Source: Dryococelus australis
Lineage: Eukaryota; Arthropoda; Insecta; Phasmatodea; Phasmatidae
Direction of reading: 5' to 3'
DNA length: 64,000 bases
NCBI GenBank assembly: GCA_029891345.1
Contig: CM056998.1
Coordinates: 175,160,239-175,224,238 of the forward strand
Under the pieces are notes generated by a model, which had not been told where the DNA came from, made no database searches, and worked only from the letters and a program-made list of their open reading frames with translations. The translations under genes were made by a program, and so were the position numbers. Shown here in pieces: positions 9,466 to 20,896 of the stretch. How positions within the stretch are numbered: position 1 is the stretch's first letter; every line of letters starts with the position of its first letter.

Positions 9466-12400
9466 TGATTGCCAGGCATATTTCATACTTGTGGCAACCG
9501 CGTGTACTACTCCCACCCATGATTACGGTGCAGACCACACGAGCACTGCAACCTAACCAGGTCGCACTGTCTGATCAACTGTATCGACTTACCAACCAAA
9601 AGGTTCCTGGAATGTCCACGTATTCCTTGTCAACTATTCTGAATCAGAACATAAAAAAGCAAACTTTCAGAACTTTAAAAGTGTCAATACCAGCTACTAA
9701 CAACTATTTAAATCCCATAAAACCTCATCAATCTAAAACAACTTTAACTTCTACACCACAAAAATTTAAATAAATTTTGCTTTGGTGGCTATCCATAAAA
9801 CTAAATATTCAAAAACAATAACTCCAAAATCTAATTTCTAAACATCTTGACATCCTTCATAACTGCTAACATTTCTAACAACATTTTAATGTCCCTACTG
9901 GAGAACAAATAAAAGACTAGCTGCTGTTACCAGTACCCGAAAAATAACTTCATAGGCCGTACCTCAAAACACAACAAAACTACAGTACGCCTATGACTAA
10001 GTGCTCTGTGCTAGGCACTAATCACCGAAACGTCCAACACAAAAAATGTCGACCATAACAAAAAAAACTATTCATTCTAAAAAAAGAACTTCAAATAATG
10101 GCTAGGTTTCTACAATCACAGTTCTACTTGGTTCCACTTAACGACACTTAAGGGCATCCAGTAATGCAGAAACTAATTATCAAAACAAAATTTATCACTG
10201 TAAATAATCATCGGCATTTCATCAGTATACTTGCCTAGTACTGAGTATTAGGGTGGCTAGAAATAAAATAAAACTAATTAAAAAGTCCAAACACAATAAC
10301 AAAATTAAAAATTTTGAAAACTCTAGGTCATAACCACTACTACTCGGCGCCTAACGCCAAATGTAACATCAGTAAACTAAATGCGTCAACAGGGAGTAGT
10401 ATTAGTAGTAAAACGGCAATAATATAAACAACAAGCAAGCGACAAGTAAAATTCAACTAGATTGCGGCTAATAATACCGATAAACTTCCAGGGTTAAAAC
10501 TCTTAAACGACTAACTATCTGATATTATAGGGCTTAATAAACAATTAGAAGTTAACAACTTAACTGTGCACCAAGTTCCACCAAAACAATGTAAATGGCA
10601 GCTGATGCCTCCTACTCGTCAACACGTCTTCACTTAAAACATCTCGTCGGCAAGAGAACATCGAAAATTGTATACTTAGCGGCTCAAAAGAAAAATACAA
10701 CTCGGTGAACTTCACAGTTACTGGGGGGGCACAGGTCAGTTTAATAATGCGTTCTGAAGCTCCATACACTCAGCTATAAAAAAACAAATAGTAAGTCATC
10801 TGAACTATTAATCTACTTTCGCTTGGCATCTATACAAGATGTTAAACGACGGTCTTTAGCAATGCACTGACTTAGAATAAAATCAATTAATTAATCAAAT
10901 AGATACCACTCATTTAATTAAGTAGTTTAAAAGTGTACCAGCTCCAGATGATTAAATAAAAATAAAATAATTAAAATACCATAATCTATAGATTCCAAAA
11001 AAAAAAGGGATGTAAACTAATGTCTACTCGAATGAAAGATGTTGGATTTCAAAATTTCTAATTTACTAAAACCAATCAATCTTTTCCATACACAAAATAA
11101 TTGTAATACATCTAAAGTTTCGGGTATCATTTTAAATATCTGAATAAGAAAAATACTTTGGCTTTAACTCAAAACAAGTAAATAAAATATTTTCACTTCT
11201 GCCGATTATCTCACAACAAAAAGTATGAACTTCAATTTGTTACATAACAAAAGGAATAAATGGCAACTGTGTGATCTCTCGTAAGTTTCACACTGTAAAT
11301 GCTTCTATTTCTTTACAATTCTTTACAATTTTCATTTGTTGTGACTGGAGCACAAATTTATAGATGGGGGGAAAAATGCTACTTATCTACTAAAATGAAA
11401 CTAAGCTTGGCATCAAAATCGACTTGCATTTATGGCAACAGGCAACTTCCAAAAAAAAAAAATTGAAAATCTAAAACTTTCCTTGTTAAGCCAATAAATT
11501 ATTCAGTAAAACTCCAAACTTAGAAAGTCATCTTGGGCCTTATCTGTACCAAAACATTTGAACTCTGTATGGCCCTAACTAAAGCTTCAGGCTTCCATGT
11601 TCCTACAACTTGAGTCAACCAATTTATTGATTAAAAAATGTTGCGTCTAAAACTAATGCATACTGAGCCCTGGGAACAACTACTAGAATCTACATCTACC
11701 TATAAAAACCAACCACTGTACTTATCGCTAGTCGGCTACATGTTGCATGGGCCTTTCTGGCTCCTCCAGCCTTTACACCAACTTCTCTGTTCTGTCAAAG
11801 TACGTCCACTCTCTCTCCCTTACAGCTTGACAACTCCCTTCCAACAACCATGCTGTGTCTCACCTTATCACACCTCATACCTCTTGCCACCCGGCCGCCA
11901 ACCAATCGGAACAGTCTGCGCACACGTGCAACAGCTCGTAAACACGTTATCAGCACCCACTCACTTCCCTGTCCCCTGAGCGCCCTACGCTACGTCTGCT
12001 ATCCGCAGCTCGAAACCTTCTCCCTTCCCCTGACAGCACCTAAAAACTCGCATCTGCCAACGCCAAAAGTCCCAGTCAGTAAAGCTCCCAAAACTTACGT
12101 AGCCAACACAAAGAGACACAAAAACATTTTGTGAAAAATATGATCGCAAACTCTAACGACACAGCTGCGGATGAAAATATACACAAATGTAGACGGCACA
12201 AAGGAAATTCTGAAGCTGATCTCAGATCAGAAAGTTCAGTTCTAGCGTCGTCTCTTTAGAAGCATATACAGCAATCCTAAGGACTAATCCTGGAAAGACA
12301 AACCCAACAACCTTATATCCTAACTTTAAAATAATTTAAAACCAACTGGACAAAAGAAATTGTAAGACTTTAACCTATCATAACAAGATAAAAATAAAGG

Positions 12401-12682
12401 ACTTCCAAGGAAAATAAATCTGAACAAAGAAAAAATTTAAAATTTTGAAAATACACTACAAGTTAAAATCCAAACAAAAACACACAACTATCAAGTTGCC
12501 AATAAGGTTCCAAGTACACAACACAAAAGAAAACTGAGTAACTCCCAAAATATATTATATTCAAAACCTGACAAAATAAAATTATTAAAACAATACCTAA
12601 ACACCAAAAAAACTTGCGTCTGAACAAAAAAAAGGGACAACCTAACCATAATGACAACAAAAACCTACTTAATTTTTTTTTG
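9466..12682 (+). other. A-rich, G-poor non-coding interior of the LTR element
   Basis: About 3 kb between Gag and the polypurine tract has no pol similarity. From about 9640 the + strand is strongly A-biased and poor in G. A promoter-like C-rich island at 11700-12130 resembles 28310-28850 (shared phrase cagcacc.actcacttccc), and the A-rich DNA after each island is also alike (28900-29450). This looks like the interior of a non-autonomous large retrotransposon derivative. Confidence 0.55.
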
Positions 12683-12706
12683 AAAAAAAAAAAAGGGGGG
12701 GGGGGG
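12683..12706 (+). other. Polypurine tract, A12G12
   Basis: Twelve A followed by twelve G lie directly before the start of the second LTR copy. That is where a polypurine tract primes plus-strand DNA synthesis in LTR retrotransposons. Confidence 0.65.
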
Positions 12707-13160
12707 TCCAGAATTTAGAATTTGACTTCGTCACAGTACTGCTAACCATTGGTTGTGCAACCCCAATTCTTCAGCTCTTGTTGTCAGCAGCACACTATAT
12801 GGTCAAAGAAGTTCACAGTCAACGATTCTTCGAGGTGACTTCCCACCCTTGCCTCAAAAGGTTAAGAGTTTCCAGCCGGCAGCACCAGAATTATCTCCGA
12901 AGAAAATCTCTTTCCCAAGTAAATGTTGATGCATTCCTGTGATTCGGGGACCGCACTCTACATGAACGACTTCCCCCATCTTAAGTTGCAATCACCGATG
13001 GGCAAGTCACCTCCAAATAAAAACTGTAATGGAGGTGGGACATGTGGGCCACCCAAATTTGACAGAGCCTCAGCGTAACCATTAACCACATGATCTCCGC
13101 TTTTACTGTTAGCCACATCTCTACAAGAAGCCATCACATCAATGCCCGTCCCCGAAGAAG
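12707..13160 (+). repeat. 3' LTR of the defective element, first block
   Basis: Direct repeat of about 7600-8020, including tgttgtcagca.cacac and ctttcccaagtaaatgttgatgca. It follows the polypurine tract at 12683-12706. Similarity to the first copy fades after about 13160. Confidence 0.65.
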
Positions 13161-15329
13161 CTACCATTTCCAATTTGCAGCTTTCACTAAGAAAGCCCGC
13201 AAGGTTCAAACTTCACGCCGCCGAAGAGTAGCGGACCGCCCAACAGAAAGTCACAGCCTCCATGAGAGCATGAGGGCAAGATATGTCATCGCCTCGCACC
13301 AAGCACCGCTACAGATAAGGATCCGTGTACCCATGTGTGATGTCAGAAGCTCCACTCCCGATGGGCGAGGTTAATTACCCCGCACCTGTCTGAGTGTCAC
13401 CAAACTGGGAAATTTAGTGTATAAGGAATCCCAGCGCAGGTCTCAGGAGTGATTATGCTGCATTGGCTGATAAGTTCGATGGTGTTAGCACAGGGCAGAG
13501 TCCATCACTCACGCTAGTGACCGCAGAAGAACCAGTGGTCGTTGATGACGCCATCAAACTCCAGAGGAACGCCACTTGCCAGAAGACCCTCAACATCTTT
13601 GGCCGCCTCCAGCAACCTCCTGGATGACCACCACCATCCAGAGGCCTTCCACCTCTTCTGCCTCCCCCAACAGCTCCAGAAGTCGTCAACGCTTACCAGA
13701 GGTCCCAGCCGACGTCGTCCCTCCCATCACTCCCTCAACATCTTCCTTCCTCTTACCAACCAGTTACTGTAGGTCACTGCAACGACATCCCCTCTGGACT
13801 GCCCTTAAGGCCTTGGCCCGGCCACGTCTTCACCATTGGGTGATGAACTCCCTTTAGCCAACTAAACAGCTAGGTCCCTTCAGAGCAAAACCTCCCTAAT
13901 TCAATTAGGGAATTATTGTTGGCTGTTATTGTATTGAATTAATTCACATTTTTAATCTCGTACGTCACACCACGTATTTATCCAGGTTGCCTTCACCTGG
14001 CAGTATGTAAGAACTTCCGCATTAATCAATTTTATATTTTACATTGATTCCAATTCAATTAGGCGAGTGTGGTCCCACCTGTGACTGAATCTTTTCTTAA
14101 ATACATAATTTAATGAAAGTGTTTTATTTTAACCTAAAGTTAAAATTTCCTTTCTTATCTTTTAATAAACACCCTTGCGACTTACGGAATTTTATGTAAT
14201 TGGAAATTGCATTTGTTCACGTAAGGTAAAGCCGGCTACGCGAATGTCCGCCATATGGCAAATGCACACACTTTTAAGAGGCACTTTCTCCGGGCGAAAT
14301 ATTGTGTCTCTCTGGTAGATCTTCGGAAGCACCCAAATGTACTAGGTACTCCTTTTCTATTGTGGAATCAGGTATTTTGACTAGCTGTCTACTCTGCCGG
14401 ATGGAAAACTGCAAGGTCGGAGCAGAGAACTATGATCTGCTTGACCCTTGCCGGAAAAACTCACCTAAGAGTCACGGGCTGTCAACGTGGGTATCCTGCT
14501 CCTTGTAGTTCCATCCAATAGCTGGAGCTACTGTGTGGACCTTACTTGATACACCTAGTACCCGTAGAAGTACACTATAGGGCCGCTAATTTTACCTGGC
14601 TACTCCTTACATATTGTTATTTTAGTTCTAAATTCAGCCTTACACCACGTCCACACAAAAGTGGGCAGAAGCGCAAGTTCAAACAGGCATTAAAGAAATT
14701 GGAGGCACAAATATAAAACACATCCACTTCAGAAGTAAGAGAGATTAACCCACTATTCACTTGATCCCACCCTTTTACCATAATCTCACGCATCCATACC
14801 CTCGCACATACCCCAGGGATCTATGCGCAGCTTGAGCATTTCTCCGCCGCAACCAGAGTCAGGTACTGTTTAGCCACTGGCCGCCCCAGCGAGCCAGCCG
14901 GAGAAAAGGAGGGTGCCGCCGCCTCACGAACAGCAGGTAAAACGTTGGAGAGTACTAGTTCATGTATCCCTTGATTTTGTTCCCTCACATAAGCCAACCA
15001 GACCCACTCTTTATACCGGCATTCTGCCGAAGTGAGAGTAGTTCCTCAGGGCATAATCACTGTGACCCTGGCCGTGCACTATTTGAAGGCCACCACCATC
15101 ACTAAAGCACAATCTGCGTACCGCAGAATGTCGAATGTTAAAATTATCATTGGGATGGAAATCCCCAAACCTGACCAATCAGAACTCACGCAAGGCTCCC
15201 AATTAAGAATTCCGTATTTCCAATGTAGAAACCCCGACCCGAAGCAAAGATAGCTAAGGGGCTTGTGTGCTACTCCCATCGACGACAGGGCTTGCCATTG
15301 CGACTTATAGTGTCTGCTGACTCGTAGGG
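13161..15329. other. Segment splitting the 3' LTR; no gene recognised
   Basis: A C-rich, proline-codon-rich part (13200-13860) is followed by AT-rich DNA. An inverted repeat CCCTAATT-C-AATTAGGG lies near 13892-13908 and AATAAA lies near 14163. Open frames of up to 94 codons show no family similarity. The segment is absent from the 5' LTR copy. Confidence 0.4.
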
Positions 15330-15620
15330 CTGTGGCAGCGGCTTTGAACTTTGTACCCCTGCGACAGGCCACCAGACCTGTCATTTACACTGGCCGCCAG
15401 CCATTATCCAGTCAAAGCGTTCCAACTCGTAGTTCTGACATCATGGTATAAAACCGCCAAGTCGGCTAAGGCCTTATCCATAACTATTAAACGTAGTGTG
15501 ACCAAGGTCACTATTTCATTTATCCCGATAGGCGTTAGATCCATTTTTGACATAGCTGGCCTATCCAAATAATTTGAGGTTAATTACTCATCCTTCCCGG
15601 GCATGCATCAATAATAATTT
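15330..15620 (+). repeat. 3' LTR, second block
   Basis: Direct repeat of 8040-8330. A TATA-like ggtataaaacc at about 15446 suggests the LTR promoter. Similarity stops at gcatgcatcaat near 15612, about 150 bases before USP14 exon C. Confidence 0.6.
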
Positions 15621-15768
15621 TATTTCCAAGGAAGTCTGAGATGAGATGTATGACGTCCTATACTATTTCTGTACGGGATAATTCTTTTAGACCCAGAATA
15701 CAGGAAATCCTTTACAGTATACGATAGTTGGCAACACTAGGTAGTGGAATGTTACGAGTGTGTTGCAG

Positions 15769-16024
15769 GTGTGATGTTGTCGTCGGGATCGGCGGCACCT
15801 GCGCAGTCCATCACGGCGGCAGTGCGGGACCTGTTTGAGGCAATGGAGAGGGGAGCAAGCATCCCGCCCATCATCCTGCTGCAGGTGCTGCACGTGGCAT
15901 TCCCCAGGTTCGCAGAGAAGAGTGAGAATGGGGGCTTCCAACAGCAGGATGCCAACGAGTGCTGGACTGAGATGGTGCGCATGCTCCAGCAGAAGCTACC
16001 TGCAACGTCCCCCTCCAACTCTAA
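15769..16024 (+). CDS. USP14: USP14 exon C: QQDANECW box of the catalytic domain
   Basis: The exon starts two bases into a codon (Ser split with exon B) and ends with two bases (AA) completed by G at 26199. It reads AQSITAAVRDLFEAME, IPPIILLQVLHVAFPRF and QQDANECWTEMVRMLQQKL. QQD-N-E is a signature of C19 peptidases. The acceptor tgttgcag ends at 15768 and the donor GTGAGT starts at 16025. The reading frame would otherwise stop at the TGA that overlaps the donor, which supports the splice. Confidence 0.95.
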
Positions 16025-17043
16025 GTGAGTTGTACCTGCTTGGTACCTACCTGTTCATAGACTGCATGTGGGGTTGACTGGTGAGAGGTGGTGTGTTTGT
16101 ATAGGTTGCTTGCAGTAAACTGAAAGCCTTGTTGAAGATCGCACTGTGTATTCCTCTGCCATATGTAAAATTAACAATGATGTGGGTGAATTTTAGTGGG
16201 GAGGTGCAGCAGATGGCCCTGATGCTCTGTCTGCATGCCCTATTTATTCTGAACTCTGAGCTTGTAGGCACCCTGAAGGGTGAGGGGCAGCTGGCTCGTG
16301 GAGGCGTTGACACATCCTTGCCTTCTTGCATGCTGCAGAGGCGCGGTGGTGATATGCTGCAACTGTCCTGAAGGGAGTCAACATTCTGTTATATTAACCA
16401 TCTTCCGGGAGGCTTCTGAGAGCGTGGCGGTAATCAGTAAAATCTAGGATCACGTATCCGTAGTATCAGTTTGGGCTCTCTACTGTACCCTGTAGGCACA
16501 TGTCCTGCGTCAATTACTGATTAAAAAATGACGTAACTGGCCCATAAGGATTAAGCTTCTCCAAGATGGGGTGCACTCGTAGCATAGTGTGCTTTGTAGA
16601 AGCGCAGAAAAGCATCATGCTTCAACTTTCATTGCACAACCTCTGGTGAGCCTGCAATCACTTCATTGCAACACACCTGGCAGCCATGCATCTGAACCAG
16701 ACTTCAGAATGAGTAGCGAGACTCGTGCTGTCCAGACTAATTAGCATGTCACCCCCATCCAGTCCCTTCCCGCTAGCAAGAGAGTACAGTAACTTCAAAT
16801 GCTTGTCCGACAATATCCGTACAGTCTAGCTGTCCATATGGATTATTCAACGTATTTTCTTCCAGTGGACAGAAGTACGCAGCTTGAAGTGAAAGTAATG
16901 TGTATTTAGTTTCTCTGAACAGAGTATATATGTATTTGGTCGCTTTATATTCTCCAAAATATGTATTCATTTTAGAAATAAATAGTAACCTCTACATTCT
17001 TACATTAAAAAATGATACTTTGAAGTTATTTTTAATTATGTCA
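16025..17043. other. Intron sequence, no gene recognised
   Basis: No coding similarity and no clear repeat end was seen. An 80-codon open frame at 16129-16371 has no family features. Confidence 0.55.
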
Positions 17044-18143
17044 TTGACACATGCTAATCAGAGACGGAGAGCTAAGTGGACCACCAAGCCTCTGCTGGTT
17101 GTGCGTTCAGGTTGAGCGGCTAGTTTCAGGCTATGGTCACTTCAGCACTAACTTAGTGCTCAAAGCGAGGAAATAACCCAGACTTGTAGCCCCTCCTTGG
17201 ATGAAGGTGTTACTAGTGATAGGAACTCCGCTGTTCCTCCTCTTCAGCGCTAAATTAGTGCTCGGGTTACTGGAAAGAAACAGGTGGCCGTTTAATGTGT
17301 GTGTTGCTAGACTCACGAACTCCTGAAGTGGGTCCATAGTCAGACTAATTCAGTTAAGTAACAATCTCCCGGTTCCTGTAGGCAGTGCACGTCGTATTTT
17401 GTATTGAGCCGGTCCACAGAAAAGTACTCTAAAGAAGAAAAACTTAAGGATAGAGAACAATAGATGTTTATTGAGAATACAATAAACTTGTGACCCGTGC
17501 CACCTCCTACCGAATAGTGGAGTGCTTAAGGTAATTGCGTTATTCAGGTGTAGGCGACCTGGTTCTAGGTTGTAAGGGAAAGGAAATAGTTCTAGACAAA
17601 TACAAAGAAAATTACTCTTAACCTGTACTAAGTAATCAGGTGTCTAGAAGAGACAAAGTGAATTTAATAAGTAGAAGCACGTTTGCTGGATGACTAGTCG
17701 TTGTTGATGGAAGTTGCCTCAGGAGGCGTACGTAAGATTTCATAGATCTCTGGAGGTTCCAGCACTAGTTAGTGCTTGGGATGTCACTAGAGAGGATACA
17801 AGAATGACTCTCGAACCCCGCTGTGCACGGACTTATTTAGTGCTCAAGTTTAGGCTGCTGCAGCGGGGTGCAGGGAAGGCATGACGTCCGTCTGCCCTGG
17901 CGTGGGAGGTGAAACTCTGGTCAGCAGTAGTCAGCAATACTGCTTCGTTCATCTTCGGTAGCGCTCGGCCTTGCCCGGTGGCGGGCGGCTTGTAGGCTCT
18001 CAATGTGGGGGGAGGCAGAGTGGTCGCGGGTTGCGTAACTTGTGGCCACGTGCTTGGCCGTCCAGCAGATTCTTGGCGGCCGAAAACTCGTGTGCAAAGT
18101 GTTGCATGAACAACTCTCTCATGGATGATTGATGTAGACAACT
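17044..18143 (-). mobile_element. LTR copy J of the inverted-repeat LTR family, no ORF
   Basis: On the minus strand the 3' end is GCATGTGTCAA (TTGACACATGC at 17044 on +). The copy contains family phrases such as cacctcctac near 17501 and the promoter-like ctaaataagtccg (minus strand, near 17830). The 5' end is missing: homology starts inside the LTR near 18143, next to a 29-bp duplication. The ORF-bearing segment is deleted. Confidence 0.6.
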
Positions 18144-18149
18144 CTGACG

Positions 18150-18207
18150 TAGGTTGAAGCAGAGGTGGACAAAATTCCTAGGTTGAAGCAGAGGTGGACA
18201 AAATTCC
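18150..18207. repeat. 29-bp tandem duplication
   Basis: Two exact 29-bp copies lie head to tail (18150-18178 and 18179-18207), each containing ggttgaagcagaggtggac. It abuts the truncated LTR J. Confidence 0.9.
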
Positions 18208-18337
18208 TAGCATGGAAAAATTTCCCCAGAACATAAAAATTTAGGTCAAAATTTCCCCAAAAATATAAAAACATATTTATTACAAATCCTTTACTGTGTT
18301 GATGAACATTGTAATACATAACAATTTACAGTAAGTA

Positions 18338-19470
18338 ATGGGGATGGTACAATTCCACTTTTCCTCGATTCTCAATCGCTATGCCGATACCACTCTCGAT
18401 TCTCGGTTCCAAAAATCGTGATTCCTTTTGCTACGGACAATTACTTTACAGAACTATGTATAGGAGGGTGTGAAATCTAATTATTTAAACAAGGCCTACA
18501 TTAACAGTAGGCCTATTACTAACATAAATAATATAAAACTTAAAACAGTTTCCAAACCTCACTTGCCTAGATGAATGTTCACCAACACACCAACATATAA
18601 AATTATTAAAAGGTTTGTAAGACCGGCACTTATTGAAAATCAATCATTATATGTTTTGAAGCAGAAAATAATAGTGTTTACACTAATAAATTTTAATGCC
18701 AAGGAATTTTGACATATATACATAAACTAGACAAGCGTCATCCACGTAATATTAATATCATATAAATTATTTTTAAAAAAAGTCTTCTCAGACCAATTCA
18801 GGTATGTTTTTTGTATTAATTTCTTGAACACGTTACACTCGCCTTTGCACTTTATACATAAAATGTACAAATGATAGACATATTACAGGCTTTTACATCG
18901 CCTTCAGCATCTTCCATAATTTATGAGACTAGATATTTTATGAAAACGGTCTGTTTAATGTATCAATTTAGATATCACTCTTGTCTGCATGTCAATGTAA
19001 ACAAGCGATGTCTCGACCATAGATTACTGCACACATTCTAGTTAGTGTTCACTTCGCATGATTGTAACTAGTGCTTGGAGGTGGTTTGTTGTCAAACTGC
19101 TGTAGCTTATCTTGAATTTATTCATCTAGAGAATTTCTAGATATTCCCGAGACTCGCGCATGTCTAGATTTTTAGTGTCTAAGTAATTTTGTGTGTATAA
19201 CATGGGATAATAGTTCATTTCAAGTGGAGAAAGCTCATTTCGTAAGATATTGCGCAGTTGTCTTATTTCGTGTTATTTCACAATTTAACTTGTGTTTCGG
19301 TGTTATTTCGTGTTATCACGATTTACACGAAATCGTGCCTCAAGTCTTTGGTTATGTATTTGTAGTAAACTGTTCGTCATGCTTCGATTCATGGACTTCC
19401 GATTCTCAATTATACGATTCTTCAAGAATCGCAAGTGTTGAGGAATCATTGAATCGAGTTTGACATCCCT
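18338..19470. mobile_element. Non-autonomous hAT-type DNA element with near-perfect 8-bp duplication
   Basis: The ends are ATGGGGATGGTAC and TTTGACATCCCT, matching the GGGATG-type inverted termini of hAT elements. The flanks are AGTAAGTA (18330-18337) and AGTAAATA (19471-19478), an 8-bp direct repeat with one mismatch. Both ends carry cgattct-type repeats. There is no transposase frame. Length 1133 bp. Confidence 0.65.
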
Positions 19471-19552
19471 AGTAAATAGTTGCACGTGCACATTTTGCAA
19501 TCACGGTAATTTAGAAATGAGATATTAGCATTTAAAAAAAATTTACCCCCGA

Positions 19553-19862
19553 AGGAGCCACAGTGACTGAGCGATTAGCACGCTCGCCGCCCACCAAGGC
19601 GAACTGGGTTCAATCCCCGTCCAATTTACCAAATTTTCGCAAGTGGGAATTGTGCAGGACAGTGCCATTGGCCCGCAAGTTTTCTCAGGGATCTCCCGTT
19701 TACCTTGTCCCTTCATTCTGGCACCTTTCCATATTCACTTCAATCACCCTCATTGGCTCTCAAGACCTCGCGGTTAATTGCCGCCCAAATCTCTTCATTC
19801 ACTCACCCTTCACCCCTGAAACATGTTTAGAGCTTTTCACTCCTGCAATAATTCATTCACTA
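19553..19862 (+). repeat. tRNA-derived SINE
   Basis: The head holds an A box (tgactgagcgattagcacg, about 19563-19581) and a B box (ggttcaatccc, about 19608). The body (ttttctcagggatctcccg onward) is repeated without the head at 61040-61225. The head still looks like a tRNA but is joined directly to the body, so it is a SINE, not a tRNA gene. Confidence 0.75.
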
Positions 19863-20399
19863 TGTTCATAAACAAAAGTATTTTGGAAAGCTGATGAAAA
19901 TATGTGTTAAAAGTCAATGTCACACTATGTACTATTTAATGCTTTTTGTAAACGTACAAAACAATAGGTAAATTAATTTCACATAAATTCTTCAAAATCA
20001 GAGAATAAAAGCAACACTCAAAAATACTTTAGTTATATAATGAATTTTTAATCTTAAGTCAGGGCAATTTAAACAATTAATATTATGATATATCTTCCTA
20101 GGGTAATACTCTGAAGAACGAATGCGCTTCCGATAGATTTTAATAACAAATCTGAAGAAAAAAAATCAAAATCATCAAATTCCGAAATAATAATAAGTAA
20201 AATCTGCAAATAGAAATGAAACTCATTATTGAATAAAGAAACTTACCTTATAATACGTTAATAATACACAAGAGCCGAACTTAGAACCTACTCGGGCCGC
20301 ATTTAACATGGGAATGGCAAGTTCCACGGCGTGCCCCATAGGTTTAGATGCTGCCCCACGCGAAGTTTCTTGTCCCCCGAACACATCCGGGTTCCAGCT

Positions 20400-20896
20400 G
20401 TAGATTATTATCTCTTACAGTGCCTGTCACACCTGTCGCAGTGGGGTGGGAATGGTATCTCACACTCTCCCTTTCACTTCCTGTAGATGATTATCTCTTA
20501 CAGTGCCTGTCACACCTGTCGCAGTGGGGTGGGAATGGTATCTCACACTCTCCCTTTCACTTCCTGTAGATGATTATCTCTTACAGTGCCTGTCGCAGTG
20601 CGGTGGGATAGGTATCTCACACTCTCCCTTTCACTTCCTGTAGATGATTATCTCTTACAGTGCCTGTCGCAGTGCGGTGGGATAGGTATCTCACACTCTC
20701 CCTTTCACTTCCTGTAGATGATTATCTCTTACAGTGCCTGTCACACCTGTCGCAGTGGGGTGGGAATGTTATCTCACACTCTCCCTTTCACTTCCTGTAG
20801 ATTATCTCTTACAGTGCCTGTCACACCTTTCGCAGTGGGGTGGGAATGGTATCTCACACTCTCCCTTTCACTTCCTGTAGATGATTATCTCTCAGC
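20400..20896. repeat. Minisatellite, 74-83 bp unit, six full copies plus a part
   Basis: Units start at 20400, 20483, 20566, 20640, 20714, 20797 and 20877 (partial), each beginning gtagat and containing atctcttacagtgcctgtc. Unit lengths are 83, 83, 74, 74, 83 and 80 bp. The 74-bp units lack one cacacctgt step and share a gtgcggtgggatag variant, so they duplicated as a pair. Open frames through it are by-products of the repeat. Confidence 0.95.

Noticed and set aside
13453..13857. Overlapping Pro/Ser-rich frames on both strands as genes
   Set aside because: Frames on both strands are open because of C/G-rich composition. No motif or homolog was found and the segment lies inside an interrupted LTR.
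19553..19640. A functional tRNA gene
   Set aside because: A and B boxes exist, but the sequence does not close an acceptor stem and runs into a repeated body, as expected of a SINE.
20400..20896. Regular repeats considered as a CRISPR-like array
   Set aside because: Units are contiguous with no unique spacers, and the genome is clearly eukaryotic.
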